From Prolixibacteraceae bacterium (lineage in GTDB: Bacteria > Bacteroidota > Bacteroidia > Bacteroidales > Prolixibacteraceae), in contig JAFLKN010000012.1 of assembly GCA_019163175.1 (NCBI GenBank), positions 119,991-183,412 of the forward strand: a DNA stretch of 63,422 nucleotides. The letters are read 5' to 3'. This document shows positions 44,444 to 52,983 of this stretch, in pieces. The notes under the pieces are model-generated. The model did no database searches. It saw only the letters and a program-made list of their open reading frames with translations, and was not told where the DNA came from. The stretch's first letter is position 1. Every line of letters starts with the position of its first letter. A program made the position numbers and the translations under genes.

Positions 44444-46588
44444 TTATTGATGTTCAGCAATCTCTTTTTTTCTTATTAACTCGCCAATATACTCATGTGC
44501 TTTCTGGTATTTGGTTTCCAGATCGTTCAATATATCAGCAAATTCGGGTTCATTCCGAATGTTATCAAATAAAGGCCAGTACTTTAAATAGGTGACCATA
44601 ATTGCCGGACAGGTTTCACGGCTTTTTACCATCCTTAAATATTCCAGTGCCTTTTTCTTTTGTCCCCTTGTAGCATATATGCCGGCGAAATAGAAATGGG
44701 TGTAGAACTTTTGAGAAGGTAATCGATTCAATTCAATATTATCCAGCCCTTTTTCCAGCAAGCTATTGAAGTAATAATTGGATTTAGTTATTTGACCATT
44801 CATAAGATGGATGTACCCAAAACTTAAGTACAAAAATGTGGGGCTAATTTGAAGGCCAACCGGAATAGTGAGATGCTTCGACTGCGTTTCGATTTTAGTT
44901 AAATATTGGTTTGCCTGCGAATAATCTCTTAGCAGCAAATAATTGTTTACAAGCAGGCAAAGTGACGACAAGCTTGTGTCAATTTTAGCATCAAGTAGGG
45001 CATATTTCAAAGCAAGCTTGTAATTCCCTACAAAAAATTCTGCCAGATTCAACCTTTCATAATATCGTGCAGAATCATTGGTCTGTTTGATTATTTTATC
45101 GCAATATTTTTTTGAGATTTCGGGATATCCCAGGGCAGCAAAACAATTTTGAATTTTATCAAACGTTGCAAAGAGCGTTTCTTCTGGGGGATCTAAGTCT
45201 CTGAATCTGTAGAAAGTTTGTATGGAATTGTAGTTGTCGCGGCTATTGTAATATCTCCCCAACAGAACATGGTAATAATACCAGGGAGGACCAGGCAATG
45301 TTTTGATTTTTAAATAGGCTTCGTCGGCCTCCTTCTTCATGCCTTTCTTGTAGTAATATTGCCCTTTTAAAAGATAAGCTCCAGCATTATTTTCATCGTA
45401 CATCAGTGCTTTATTGGCAACGATGAAAATAGAATCGAGATATTGGTTCGAACGATGAATATCAGAGGTATAGTAAAAGTAATCGTTATATATATTTCCT
45501 AAGCGGACATAGGCCTCAGCAAAAGTGGTGTCGAGTTTTATGGCCTGCTCAAATAATCGTTGGGCATGGATTAATTCTTCACTAGGTTCATCACTGTGGT
45601 ATGGAATAAGGTTGAGGTAGTTCACTCCGCGCAGATATAAATTATACGCCGTTACATTTTTGGTGGGTCTTTTTGTAACCAGCTCTTTTTCTTCAGGGGT
45701 AATAATCGCTTCTAATTCATTTGCAACTGATAAGGCTATTTCTTCCTGTATTTCAAATAAAATTTCTGCATTTAGCTCTGCTTCATAAGGTTTTGACCAT
45801 AGGTGGTTGCCTGTTAATGCATCAATCAGTTGAAGTCTTATTCTGATTGTCCCTTCGACCATTTGTCCACTTCCTTCCAGTATATACTTTACTTTAAGTG
45901 CTTTGCCAATTTCGCGGATACTCAATTTAGTGTCTCTGTATTTTTGAACTGAAATTCGAGACTTTACTTTCAGATCTTTTATTTTTTCCAGCTTATCGAG
46001 TATTTCTTCCTGAAGCCCATCAATCATGTAAGTGTCATCTCCGTCGGGGCTGTAGTTGGCAAATGGAAGCACTGCGATAGTTTTGTCCCTATTATTTTGC
46101 CTGAAGAAAAGGGGATTATTAGTAGTAAAAAGCACAGCAGCCAGAATAATTGAAATTAAAGTAACATGGAGCAAAATAGGTTTCAGTCGCTTTTTACCTG
46201 TAGCTTGTTTGGCTTTATTGGTTGATTCACTGACACTTTTATCTGCTAAATTTCTTTTTCCAGCTTCACCCGGAGGGAATCCATAATAATCATGAAAACA
46301 TTTGGTGAAATAGCTTACGCTTCCAAAGCCAACCTTGAATGCCACTTCGGATACGTTATTTGCGCTATGTTGAAGCATTTCCATAGCCCGTTTCAGCCGA
46401 TGCTGGCGGATAAACTGACTTACCGAATTTTTGGAGATTACTATTACTTTGCGGTGGAGATTCGAACGACTCATACCCATTTCCCGAGCCAGTTCCGAAA
46501 CTCCAAACTGCTCATTCGTCATATTTGCCTCTGTAATCTCAGTAAGCTTTTTCAAGAATTCCTCTTCAATCACTGAATTAACCAGCAT
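44444..46588 (-). CDS. One-component membrane regulator: AraC-type HTH, TM helix, TolB-like and TPR domains
   Basis: The 714-residue chain begins with an AraC-family double HTH (about 25-113) carrying ELAREMGMSRSNLHRKV and the second helix pair EVAFKVGFGSVSYFTKCFHD. A basic linker leads to one membrane helix (about 137-157). Beyond it is a TolB/FlgO-type domain (170-305) with IAVLPFANYSPDGDDTYMID, KVKYILEGSGQ and DALTGNHLWSKPYE. TPR-like helical repeats fill 310-700. The topology, DNA-binding in the cytoplasm and sensor in the periplasm, is like CadC/ToxR. The signal and regulon are unknown. The divergent gene encodes an Ig-like lipoprotein, and a perfect 22-bp palindrome lies 85 bp upstream of this gene's start. 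Confidence 0.9.
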   Translation of the reverse strand: MLVNSVIEEEFLKKLTEITEANMTNEQFGVSELAREMGMSRSNLHRKVIVISKNSVSQFIRQHRLKRAMEMLQHSANNVSEVAFKVGFGSVSYFTKCFHDYYGFPPGEAGKRNLADKSVSESTNKAKQATGKKRLKPILLHVTLISIILAAVLFTTNNPLFFRQNNRDKTIAVLPFANYSPDGDDTYMIDGLQEEILDKLEKIKDLKVKSRISVQKYRDTKLSIREIGKALKVKYILEGSGQMVEGTIRIRLQLIDALTGNHLWSKPYEAELNAEILFEIQEEIALSVANELEAIITPEEKELVTKRPTKNVTAYNLYLRGVNYLNLIPYHSDEPSEELIHAQRLFEQAIKLDTTFAEAYVRLGNIYNDYFYYTSDIHRSNQYLDSIFIVANKALMYDENNAGAYLLKGQYYYKKGMKKEADEAYLKIKTLPGPPWYYYHVLLGRYYNSRDNYNSIQTFYRFRDLDPPEETLFATFDKIQNCFAALGYPEISKKYCDKIIKQTNDSARYYERLNLAEFFVGNYKLALKYALLDAKIDTSLSSLCLLVNNYLLLRDYSQANQYLTKIETQSKHLTIPVGLQISPTFLYLSFGYIHLMNGQITKSNYYFNSLLEKGLDNIELNRLPSQKFYTHFYFAGIYATRGQKKKALEYLRMVKSRETCPAIMVTYLKYWPLFDNIRNEPEFADILNDLETKYQKAHEYIGELIRKKEIAEHQ

Positions 46589-46672
46589 AGTAGTGGTTGT
46601 TTTAACTCATTGATTGGTAAAATTTTGGCGATATAAAAGTTACAAAAAAATAATGAGATCTGCAATCATTTT

Positions 46673-46694
46673 AAATCTCCTTTAAAGGAGATTT
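46673..46694. promoter_or_regulatory. Perfect 22-bp palindrome between divergent genes
   Basis: The sequence aaatctcctttaaaggagattt reads the same on both strands with no interruption. With no loop it suits a dimeric operator better than a terminator. Given its place upstream of the AraC/TolB regulator, autoregulation is a fair guess. The inner 'aaaggag' would also mimic an SD. Confidence 0.5.
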
Positions 46695-46822
46695 TATTAA
46701 TCACGGTAGTCCATATCTTTACTTTATGAAGTTACTGTGGTTTATCGATCCAAATTAATCTCTTCGATCGCAGTTATAATATAATTTAACAGAGCTTATC
46801 ATCCTATGTTTTCAGGAATTTG

Positions 46823-46830
46823 TATGTTTG
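46823..46830 (+). promoter_or_regulatory. Candidate -7 element for the Ig-like lipoprotein operon
   Basis: TATGTTTG matches TAnnTTTG. It lies upstream of both possible ATG starts (46847 and 46901) and excludes an upstream TTG at 46820. Confidence 0.4.
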
Positions 46831-46900
46831 CAGGGATTATACATTTATGGAACATACAGGTTTTGACAACAACAAAAATCCGTTTCGGATTTCATTATAC

Positions 46901-48787
46901 ATGACTTTATTAAGCTTTTTTAGGCTAAAAAGTATAGTCCCTCTTTTAATCGGACTCTCCTTTTTTTACCTGATTTTTTATACATCGTGCGCCAATATTG
47001 GTAGCCCAACTGGTGGACCCAAAGACTCAATTCCTCCCGTTGTCCTTAAAACGATTCCGGATTTGCGAAGCACTGGATTCAAGGGATCTGATGTGCGTTT
47101 TACCTTCGATGAATATATCATTCCTGATGAGATTACCGATAAACTGGTTATTTCACCACCGATGAAAAAGAAGCCGATTATCAAAATGAAAGGAAAAACT
47201 CTCATTGTTGAGTTTTCGGAAGATCTACGGAAGGATGCCACTTACTCGCTTGATTTTAAGGATGCTGTTGCTGATAATAATGAAAAAAATCCCATCGAAG
47301 ATTTGCGTTTTTCGTTCAGTACTGGATCTGTGTTTGATAGTTTACGGATTGCAGGGTTTGTAAAAAAAGCCTTAAGCCAGGAGCCAGTCGAAAAGGCTTT
47401 GGTTTTACTCCACCGAAAACATGAGTACACTGCATTTATCGACAGCATTCCGGATTATATAGGGACGACAAATAAGGAAGGATTTTTCATGATCGACAAT
47501 GTGGCTCGGGGTGAATACAGGCTTTATGCGCTAACCGATGCCGATAACAGCCTGACATATAATTCGAATGCCGAATTAATTGCTTTTGCCGATACCATAC
47601 TTGTACCTTCAGCTAAATATATTGCTGAAGTTGATACAATCGTGAAAGGGTTAGATACGATGGTCGTATCCGGATATACTGACTATTCGCCGGCGACCCA
47701 ATACCTGATGATGTTTGAAGAGGAAAAATTTGATCAGTATCTGGATGCGTCCAAGCGCACACAGGCCAACAAATGCGATTTTTATTTTTCGGAGTCACTT
47801 AGCGATTCATTCCGGATAAATCTTTTAAAACCCACTACGGATAAAGATTGGTCGTTTCTGGAAGCTAACCTGAAACGCGATTCGATTACTGTATGGCTCA
47901 CCGATACTATCATCAGTAACAGCGATTCGCTGAAATTCGAATTGAAATACGAGGTTTTAGACTCCCTGAATCAATTGGTAATCAAACAAGATACTGTGGA
48001 ATTAATTTATACTGCCCCCAAGGCACCCAAACAAAAGAAGAAAAAGGATGACGTTCCGGTGTTGCCGACAATCAATTTGAGCAATAACATCAATTCTTCA
48101 GCCCACGATTTGTACCAACGTATCCGTATTGAAGCACCTGAACCGCTCACCTCATTTGATCTTAGTAAAATAAGTTTGTTCTCGGTTGTCGATACGGTTA
48201 AGACCATGATTCCGATAGTGGTGGAAAAGGACACCAACTCGATAAGGAAGTATTATATTGAGTATGATTGGGAGCCGAACAGCAGCTACCTTTTCAGGAT
48301 AGATTCAGCGGCTGCCCGCAATATATACGGGCACCCAAATAATAAAACCGATCAGAAATTTCGTACCCAGAAGGAGGACTATTATGGCCGTATTTATTTG
48401 ACCATATCCGGACTTTCGGGCCCGGCAATTGTTCAGCTTTTGGCGAACGACAAAGAAGAGAGAATACTCCAGAAAATTCAGGTTTTTGGGGATGGAAAAA
48501 TAGAATTTCCTTACCTGAAACCCGAAAAATATATCATAAGGCTAATGATGGACCCAAACAAAAACGGGAAATGGGATACGGGATTTTTGTCCGGAAATAT
48601 TCAGCCAGAGAGGGTTGTTTATTACCCCAAAGTCATTAAGGTTCGTTCAAATTTCGACATCAAGGAAAACTGGGAAATTAATTACAAACCAGACTACAAA
48701 AAAGAACTGATTGACGAAGAAGCTGAAAAAGAAAAAGCCCGAAAAAAGGAGCAGGCCAAAAAAGCCGGCACAAAATCAGGTGAGTAA
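46901..48787 (+). CDS. Ig-like (Big_5-type) domain lipoprotein
   Basis: This is a 628-residue envelope protein. The start at 46901 gives a normal lipoprotein signal peptide with lipobox FYTSC (Cys30); an ATG at 46847 would add 18 polar residues and is possible. The mature start CANIGSPTGGPKDSIPP is a widespread Bacteroidota signature, followed by a bacterial Ig-like domain (VRFTFDEYIIPDEITDKLV...ATYSLDFKDAVADNN). A carboxypeptidase-regulatory-like stretch (IAGFVKKALSQEPVEKALVL), a long beta-rich part and a Lys/Glu-rich tail complete the chain. The role is unknown, perhaps envelope integrity. Its stop overlaps the GTG start of the next gene by 8 nt. Confidence 0.88.
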   Translation: MTLLSFFRLKSIVPLLIGLSFFYLIFYTSCANIGSPTGGPKDSIPPVVLKTIPDLRSTGFKGSDVRFTFDEYIIPDEITDKLVISPPMKKKPIIKMKGKTLIVEFSEDLRKDATYSLDFKDAVADNNEKNPIEDLRFSFSTGSVFDSLRIAGFVKKALSQEPVEKALVLLHRKHEYTAFIDSIPDYIGTTNKEGFFMIDNVARGEYRLYALTDADNSLTYNSNAELIAFADTILVPSAKYIAEVDTIVKGLDTMVVSGYTDYSPATQYLMMFEEEKFDQYLDASKRTQANKCDFYFSESLSDSFRINLLKPTTDKDWSFLEANLKRDSITVWLTDTIISNSDSLKFELKYEVLDSLNQLVIKQDTVELIYTAPKAPKQKKKKDDVPVLPTINLSNNINSSAHDLYQRIRIEAPEPLTSFDLSKISLFSVVDTVKTMIPIVVEKDTNSIRKYYIEYDWEPNSSYLFRIDSAAARNIYGHPNNKTDQKFRTQKEDYYGRIYLTISGLSGPAIVQLLANDKEERILQKIQVFGDGKIEFPYLKPEKYIIRLMMDPNKNGKWDTGFLSGNIQPERVVYYPKVIKVRSNFDIKENWEINYKPDYKKELIDEEAEKEKARKKEQAKKAGTKSGE

Positions 48788-49589
48788 TTTCCGGTTTTGG
48801 CTAATATGTGTATTGGCAATTTTTTCTTCGGCCAGTGTTTCGGGACAAAGTGCGGACTACCCGTTTAAGAGTGGTGAGTTTGCACTGTACGGTGTATATT
48901 ACAACTGGCATTTCATCTGGATTCAGAGTGGTGATGTAGAATTTACTGCCGATACCATTTCAAGTAAGCAGCAGAGCAATTGGCATTTAAAAGCTGTTGG
49001 AAAAACATTTAAAGCCTACGACTTGCTTTATTCGGTGCGCGATACCTTCGAAACGTTTAGCAACTACAAGACTTTTCAACCTGATTATTCGAGGAGGGTT
49101 ATTAATCACGCCAAAGATCATTCGGTTCACCAATATGGGTTCGATTACAAAACCGGAAAGATTTCCGTCAAAATAAAGCAGGGAAAAGCGCCGCTGTTTC
49201 AAACCAGCTTGCCTGTTCAGGATAATACATTCGACCTTCTTGCAACGGCTTATAATTTCAGGAAGTTTGATTTTAACAAACTCTTTATTGGCGAAAAGGT
49301 ACCGTACCGGATGTTGACCGATCGCCAGATTGACGATTTGTATTTCAGATATCTTGGAAAAGAGAATGTGAAAACCAGAAACGGGAAAACGTTCCGGTGT
49401 CATAAAGTTTCAGTATATTTACTGCAAGGAGATTTTTTCCCTCAGGGCGAATACATGAAAGTTTGGTTTACCGACGATAAAAACCATTTGCCTGTTCAGG
49501 TTGAAACCGAAATTTTGGTTGGGAAAGTAAAAGCAGTTTTACTCGACACGAAATCTTTGAAATATCCACATACATCACAAATAAAATAG
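48780..49589 (+). CDS. Exported DUF3108-family protein
   Basis: I place the start at the GTG at 48780 (269 residues). There the frame immediately gives a signal peptide (SNFRFWLICVLAIFSSASVS, then GQ), whereas upstream codons only re-read the Lys-rich end of the previous gene. The GTG overlaps the previous stop codon within GTGAGTAA, pointing to translational coupling. The mature part has the DUF3108 pattern: YPFKSGEFALYGVYYNWHFI, SGDVEFTADTI, YDLLYSVRDTFETF, DNTFDLLATAYNFRKFDF and a C-terminal GEYMKVWFTDDKNHLPVQVE. This family is envelope-linked but of unknown function. Confidence 0.85.
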   Translation: MSNFRFWLICVLAIFSSASVSGQSADYPFKSGEFALYGVYYNWHFIWIQSGDVEFTADTISSKQQSNWHLKAVGKTFKAYDLLYSVRDTFETFSNYKTFQPDYSRRVINHAKDHSVHQYGFDYKTGKISVKIKQGKAPLFQTSLPVQDNTFDLLATAYNFRKFDFNKLFIGEKVPYRMLTDRQIDDLYFRYLGKENVKTRNGKTFRCHKVSVYLLQGDFFPQGEYMKVWFTDDKNHLPVQVETEILVGKVKAVLLDTKSLKYPHTSQIK

Positions 49590-49591
49590 CT

Positions 49592-49885
49592 ATGACAAGC
49601 AGAAGAAGATTAAAAAAGGAAATTGATTACGTAGTTTCAGACCTAATTCTGGACTGCTTAACTTACACCAATCTGTATCAAAAGCCGAATGATGAAGAGG
49701 CGCTTCAAATTGTTCAGGGAACCCTGATTCTGAGAAATGAATTGCGCGATCTGGCAAATCATCCTGAAAAAAGGGGTGATGATGATTCAGTTAAAAGTCA
49801 TTATGACAACATTGCCAAAACCCTGATTGGCGGAGTTGAAGAAGGCTACGGGAAACTGGGAAAACTAGTGAACCCAGATAGCTAA
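49592..49885 (+). CDS. Small helical cytoplasmic protein, unknown function
   Basis: This 97-residue, mostly helical and charged protein (SRRRLKKEIDYVVSDLILDC, then VKSHYDNIAKTLIGGVEEGY) begins 2 nt after the DUF3108 stop, so it belongs to that operon. There is no signal peptide or membrane segment. It looks like a conserved Bacteroidota hypothetical, but I cannot assign a role. A terminator follows. Confidence 0.75.
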   Translation: MTSRRRLKKEIDYVVSDLILDCLTYTNLYQKPNDEEALQIVQGTLILRNELRDLANHPEKRGDDDSVKSHYDNIAKTLIGGVEEGYGKLGKLVNPDS

Positions 49886-49935
49886 AATGCCTGATTTGAG
49901 ATTCCAGTTTTAGGTTTAAAGTACCATTAAACTTT

Positions 49936-49986
49936 CAAACCCCTGATTACTCTGCAAACAAGAGAGTGATCAGGGGTTTGTTTTGA
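49936..49986 (+). terminator. Strong terminator of the Ig-like/DUF3108 operon
   Basis: The 18-bp arms (caaacccctgattactct / agagtgatcaggggtttg, one wobble) have a 9-nt loop and are followed by TTTTG. This isolates the operon from the His-rich/TonB pair. Confidence 0.88.
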
Positions 49987-50047
49987 TTGAACTTTTATTT
50001 CAATAGTTTCAACAATACAGCTGTTTTTTGGTTTTAACTAACAGAAA

Positions 50048-50404
50048 ATGGTAAAACTGCGCAAACATATCGCATTTCTGGCTATTCTGCTGATCCCGGT
50101 TTATTTGCTGGTAATGGGGAATTCGATCCGGAACAGGCATACGCATGTATTGCTTAATGGCATGGTAATTACCCATTCGCATCCGTTTACCGATGACAAA
50201 GGATTGCCCGTTAAGCATAGCCATTCCCGCAATCAGATTGTTTTCTTTCAATTGTTTACCTTCGATTTTTTCGATTCATCTCCTGAAGTTTTTATGGCCG
50301 AAAAGCAGCCTAAACCTGGGAATGAGCTCCTGATATTTTATTCAGATCAGGCACCTGCCAACTATTATTCAGGCACCTTTCTTCGTGGACCACCAATATC
50401 CTAA
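50048..50404 (+). CDS. Small His-rich membrane-anchored protein, putative metal binder
   Basis: This 118-residue protein has one N-terminal hydrophobic segment (about 8-24) that could be an uncleaved anchor or signal peptide. Directly after it, within about 35 residues, are three H-x-H motifs: RHTHV, THSHP and KHSHS. These are typical of Zn, Cu, Ni or Co binding at the envelope. The C-terminal part is short and not recognisable. The next gene encodes a TonB-dependent receptor, which supports a role in metal uptake or sensing. No family name is known to me. Confidence 0.7.
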   Translation: MVKLRKHIAFLAILLIPVYLLVMGNSIRNRHTHVLLNGMVITHSHPFTDDKGLPVKHSHSRNQIVFFQLFTFDFFDSSPEVFMAEKQPKPGNELLIFYSDQAPANYYSGTFLRGPPIS

Positions 50405-50581
50405 GTTTTACAGAGAATTTCCCGACTAAGGTTGGTCGAATCAGAAAAATGGATTGCTTTTCTATCCGGATTGCTTTCTATGGTGCGACTTCATATTTGT
50501 ACTGACCTTTTTTATTGCGGGAGAATTTTATTTAGATGCAACTGCATTAGGTCATTAATCATTATCAACACTCAGAATACG

Positions 50582-52909
50582 ATGAATAAACTGTTTTATG
50601 CAGCACTTATTTTGCTGCTCAATTTCTATATTTCCAAGGCTACCGAACCTCAAAAGAAAACCGACTCCAACGTATTTGGAGATGTACAATCGTTAGGCGA
50701 ACACATCCCGTTTGTAAGTATTTTTCTGGAAGGAACTTCGATCGGAACCACTACTGACAATACCGGTCATTATATTTTAACCAATCTGCCGGTTGGGAAG
50801 CATACTTTAGTGGCCAAAACGCTGGGCTATAAAATCGAGAAGAAAACTATCACAGTTGAATTTGGCAAATCGCAGGAGGTAAATTTTGTTTTGGAAGAAG
50901 AACACATGGCACTCAATCAGGTTGTGGTAACCGGCACAAAAACATTTAAGCGGCAGACCGAATCACCGGTGATTGTAAACGTACTTGAGAGCAAATCACT
51001 ACAGATGGTTCAGGCCTGCAATATTTCCGAAGGTTTGCGTTTTCAGCCCGGACTTCGTGTGGAAACCGATTGCCAGACCTGTAATTACACCCAACTGCGG
51101 ATGAATGGACTGGGAGGTTCCTATTCGCAAATCCTGATTAACGGACGCCCGATTTTTAGTCCGCTGACTGGTTTGTATGGTATGGAACAAATTCCGGCGA
51201 ACATGGTCGAACGAATTGAAGTGGTGCGTGGTGGAGGTTCTGCCCTTTATGGATCAAGCGCTATTGGTGGAACGGTAAACATCATTACTCAGGTTCCTAA
51301 AGAAAGTAGCTACGATTTCAGTGCGCTGACGCAAAGCACTAACGGAGAAGGAACTGACAATGTATTGAATGGAAATCTCACTATGCTGACTCATAAACAT
51401 ACGGCCGGAGCTGCCATTTTTGTGAACCGGCGTCACCGCGAGGCATACGATCACAACGGCGATAATTTTTCTGAGCTTCCGGAGCTCCGGAATAATTCTT
51501 TTGGAGCCAATTTATTTTTTAAACCCGATTTAAATCAAAAGCTGGAAGTCAATTTCAGTAGTCTGAACGAATATCGTTACGGCGGAGAAATGACTACTAA
51601 GCCAGCTTATCTGGCGAAACAATCTGAAGAACGCACGCACAATGTTTTAATGGGCGGGCTCGATTATCAGATCAACTTTAACAACGATAACAGTGCGTTT
51701 ATTGCCTATTTTGCAGGACAGCAAACCGATCGGCTTCACTACACAGGCATAATTCCTGATGGCGAGGCAGCAAGGCTCATCCATGTAAATAAGCCTCCCT
51801 ACGGAACAACAGCTAATACAACTCTACAGGGAGGCGTGCAGTTTAATCACCGCTTTCAGGAATTTTTGGGTGGCAAAAATGTGATGACTTTTGGTGCTGA
51901 ATATGTGGTAGACGATGTGCTAGATACTATTCCGGCCTATAATTACGAAATCAATCAGGAAACCAAGAACTTTGGTTTTTTTGCTCAGAGCGATTGGGAG
52001 ATCAACCCACAGCTGACTTTTCTTGCAGGTTTGCGGGCCGATAAGCACAATCTGGTTGACAAAGCCATTCTCAGTCCACGTTTTTCTTTGTTGTACCGGC
52101 ATCAGACCAATACCCAGTTTCGCCTGACCTGGGGAACTGGCTTTCGTGCTCCTCAATCGTTCGATACCGATATGCACATTGCTTTTGCTGGTGGCGGAGT
52201 TTCGCGCATTACGCTTGATCCTGATTTAAAGGAAGAACGTTCGAACAGCATCAGTGGATCGGTCAATTACGACCGGCCTTCAGAAACTTTCATTTTGGGG
52301 TTTACACTCGAAGGTTTTTACACCAAACTGAAGGATGTATTTTATTTGCAACCTATTGGCACTGATGAATTCGGAGCCCGTTTCGAAAAACGTAACGGAC
52401 AAGGTGCTGCAGTAAATGGAGGAACACTCGAATTGCGTGGCAATTACAATCGGAAGATCCAGATGGAAGCCGGAATTACCATTCAGCAGAGTTTGTATGA
52501 CAAGCCAGTTGAAAATATACAAGGATTAGCTCCTTTGCGCGAATTTTTACGGTCGCCCAACGAATACGGCTACCTGACTTTGTCGTTTACGCCAAACAAA
52601 AAGTTTAATGCTTCTGTAAGTAGTGTTTATACGGGAAAAATGAAGCTTGCACATTTCGCCGGTGCTCCTGAGCAAACGGTTGACGAATATAAAACATCAC
52701 CATCGTTCACCGAGCTCAATACTAAAGTTTCCTATATGTTTAACCTGCCTTCAGTCGATTCGGGACTTGAAATTTTCGGGGGAATAAAAAACCTGACCAA
52801 TGCCTATCAATCGGATTTTGATTCTGGGAAAAATCGTGACAGTAACTATGTTTATGGGCCGGGGATGCCCCGCTCTATTTATTTGGGTATAAGATTGAAG
52901 TCGTTTTAA
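50582..52909 (+). CDS. TonB-dependent outer-membrane receptor, probably for a metal complex
   Basis: I start at the ATG at 50582 (775 residues), which gives a signal peptide (1-20); upstream in-frame codons are not protein-like. Residues about 30-115 form a carboxypeptidase-regulatory-like domain (TDNTGHYILTNLPVGKHTLV). The plug (about 120-235) has NQVVVTGTKTFKRQTESPV, an unusual C-x-x-C in ETDCQTCNYTQLRMNGL, and ERIEVVRGGGSALYGSSAIG. The 22-strand barrel ends in SIYLGIRLKSF, with the usual terminal Phe. There is no SusD partner, so this is not a polysaccharide SusCD pair. The His-rich neighbour suggests a metal or metal-chelate ligand. Confidence 0.9.
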   Translation: MNKLFYAALILLLNFYISKATEPQKKTDSNVFGDVQSLGEHIPFVSIFLEGTSIGTTTDNTGHYILTNLPVGKHTLVAKTLGYKIEKKTITVEFGKSQEVNFVLEEEHMALNQVVVTGTKTFKRQTESPVIVNVLESKSLQMVQACNISEGLRFQPGLRVETDCQTCNYTQLRMNGLGGSYSQILINGRPIFSPLTGLYGMEQIPANMVERIEVVRGGGSALYGSSAIGGTVNIITQVPKESSYDFSALTQSTNGEGTDNVLNGNLTMLTHKHTAGAAIFVNRRHREAYDHNGDNFSELPELRNNSFGANLFFKPDLNQKLEVNFSSLNEYRYGGEMTTKPAYLAKQSEERTHNVLMGGLDYQINFNNDNSAFIAYFAGQQTDRLHYTGIIPDGEAARLIHVNKPPYGTTANTTLQGGVQFNHRFQEFLGGKNVMTFGAEYVVDDVLDTIPAYNYEINQETKNFGFFAQSDWEINPQLTFLAGLRADKHNLVDKAILSPRFSLLYRHQTNTQFRLTWGTGFRAPQSFDTDMHIAFAGGGVSRITLDPDLKEERSNSISGSVNYDRPSETFILGFTLEGFYTKLKDVFYLQPIGTDEFGARFEKRNGQGAAVNGGTLELRGNYNRKIQMEAGITIQQSLYDKPVENIQGLAPLREFLRSPNEYGYLTLSFTPNKKFNASVSSVYTGKMKLAHFAGAPEQTVDEYKTSPSFTELNTKVSYMFNLPSVDSGLEIFGGIKNLTNAYQSDFDSGKNRDSNYVYGPGMPRSIYLGIRLKSF

Positions 52910-52941
52910 GCAGAATTTTACTGAACGGGCCTTAAAATTAT

Positions 52942-52949
52942 TACTTTTG
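52942..52949 (+). promoter_or_regulatory. Candidate -7 element for the coiled-coil membrane protein
   Basis: TACTTTTG matches TAnnTTTG 35 nt before the ATG. Confidence 0.45.
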
Positions 52950-52983
52950 CGTTCGTTAACAAAAACTCCCAAACGCTGTCAGG

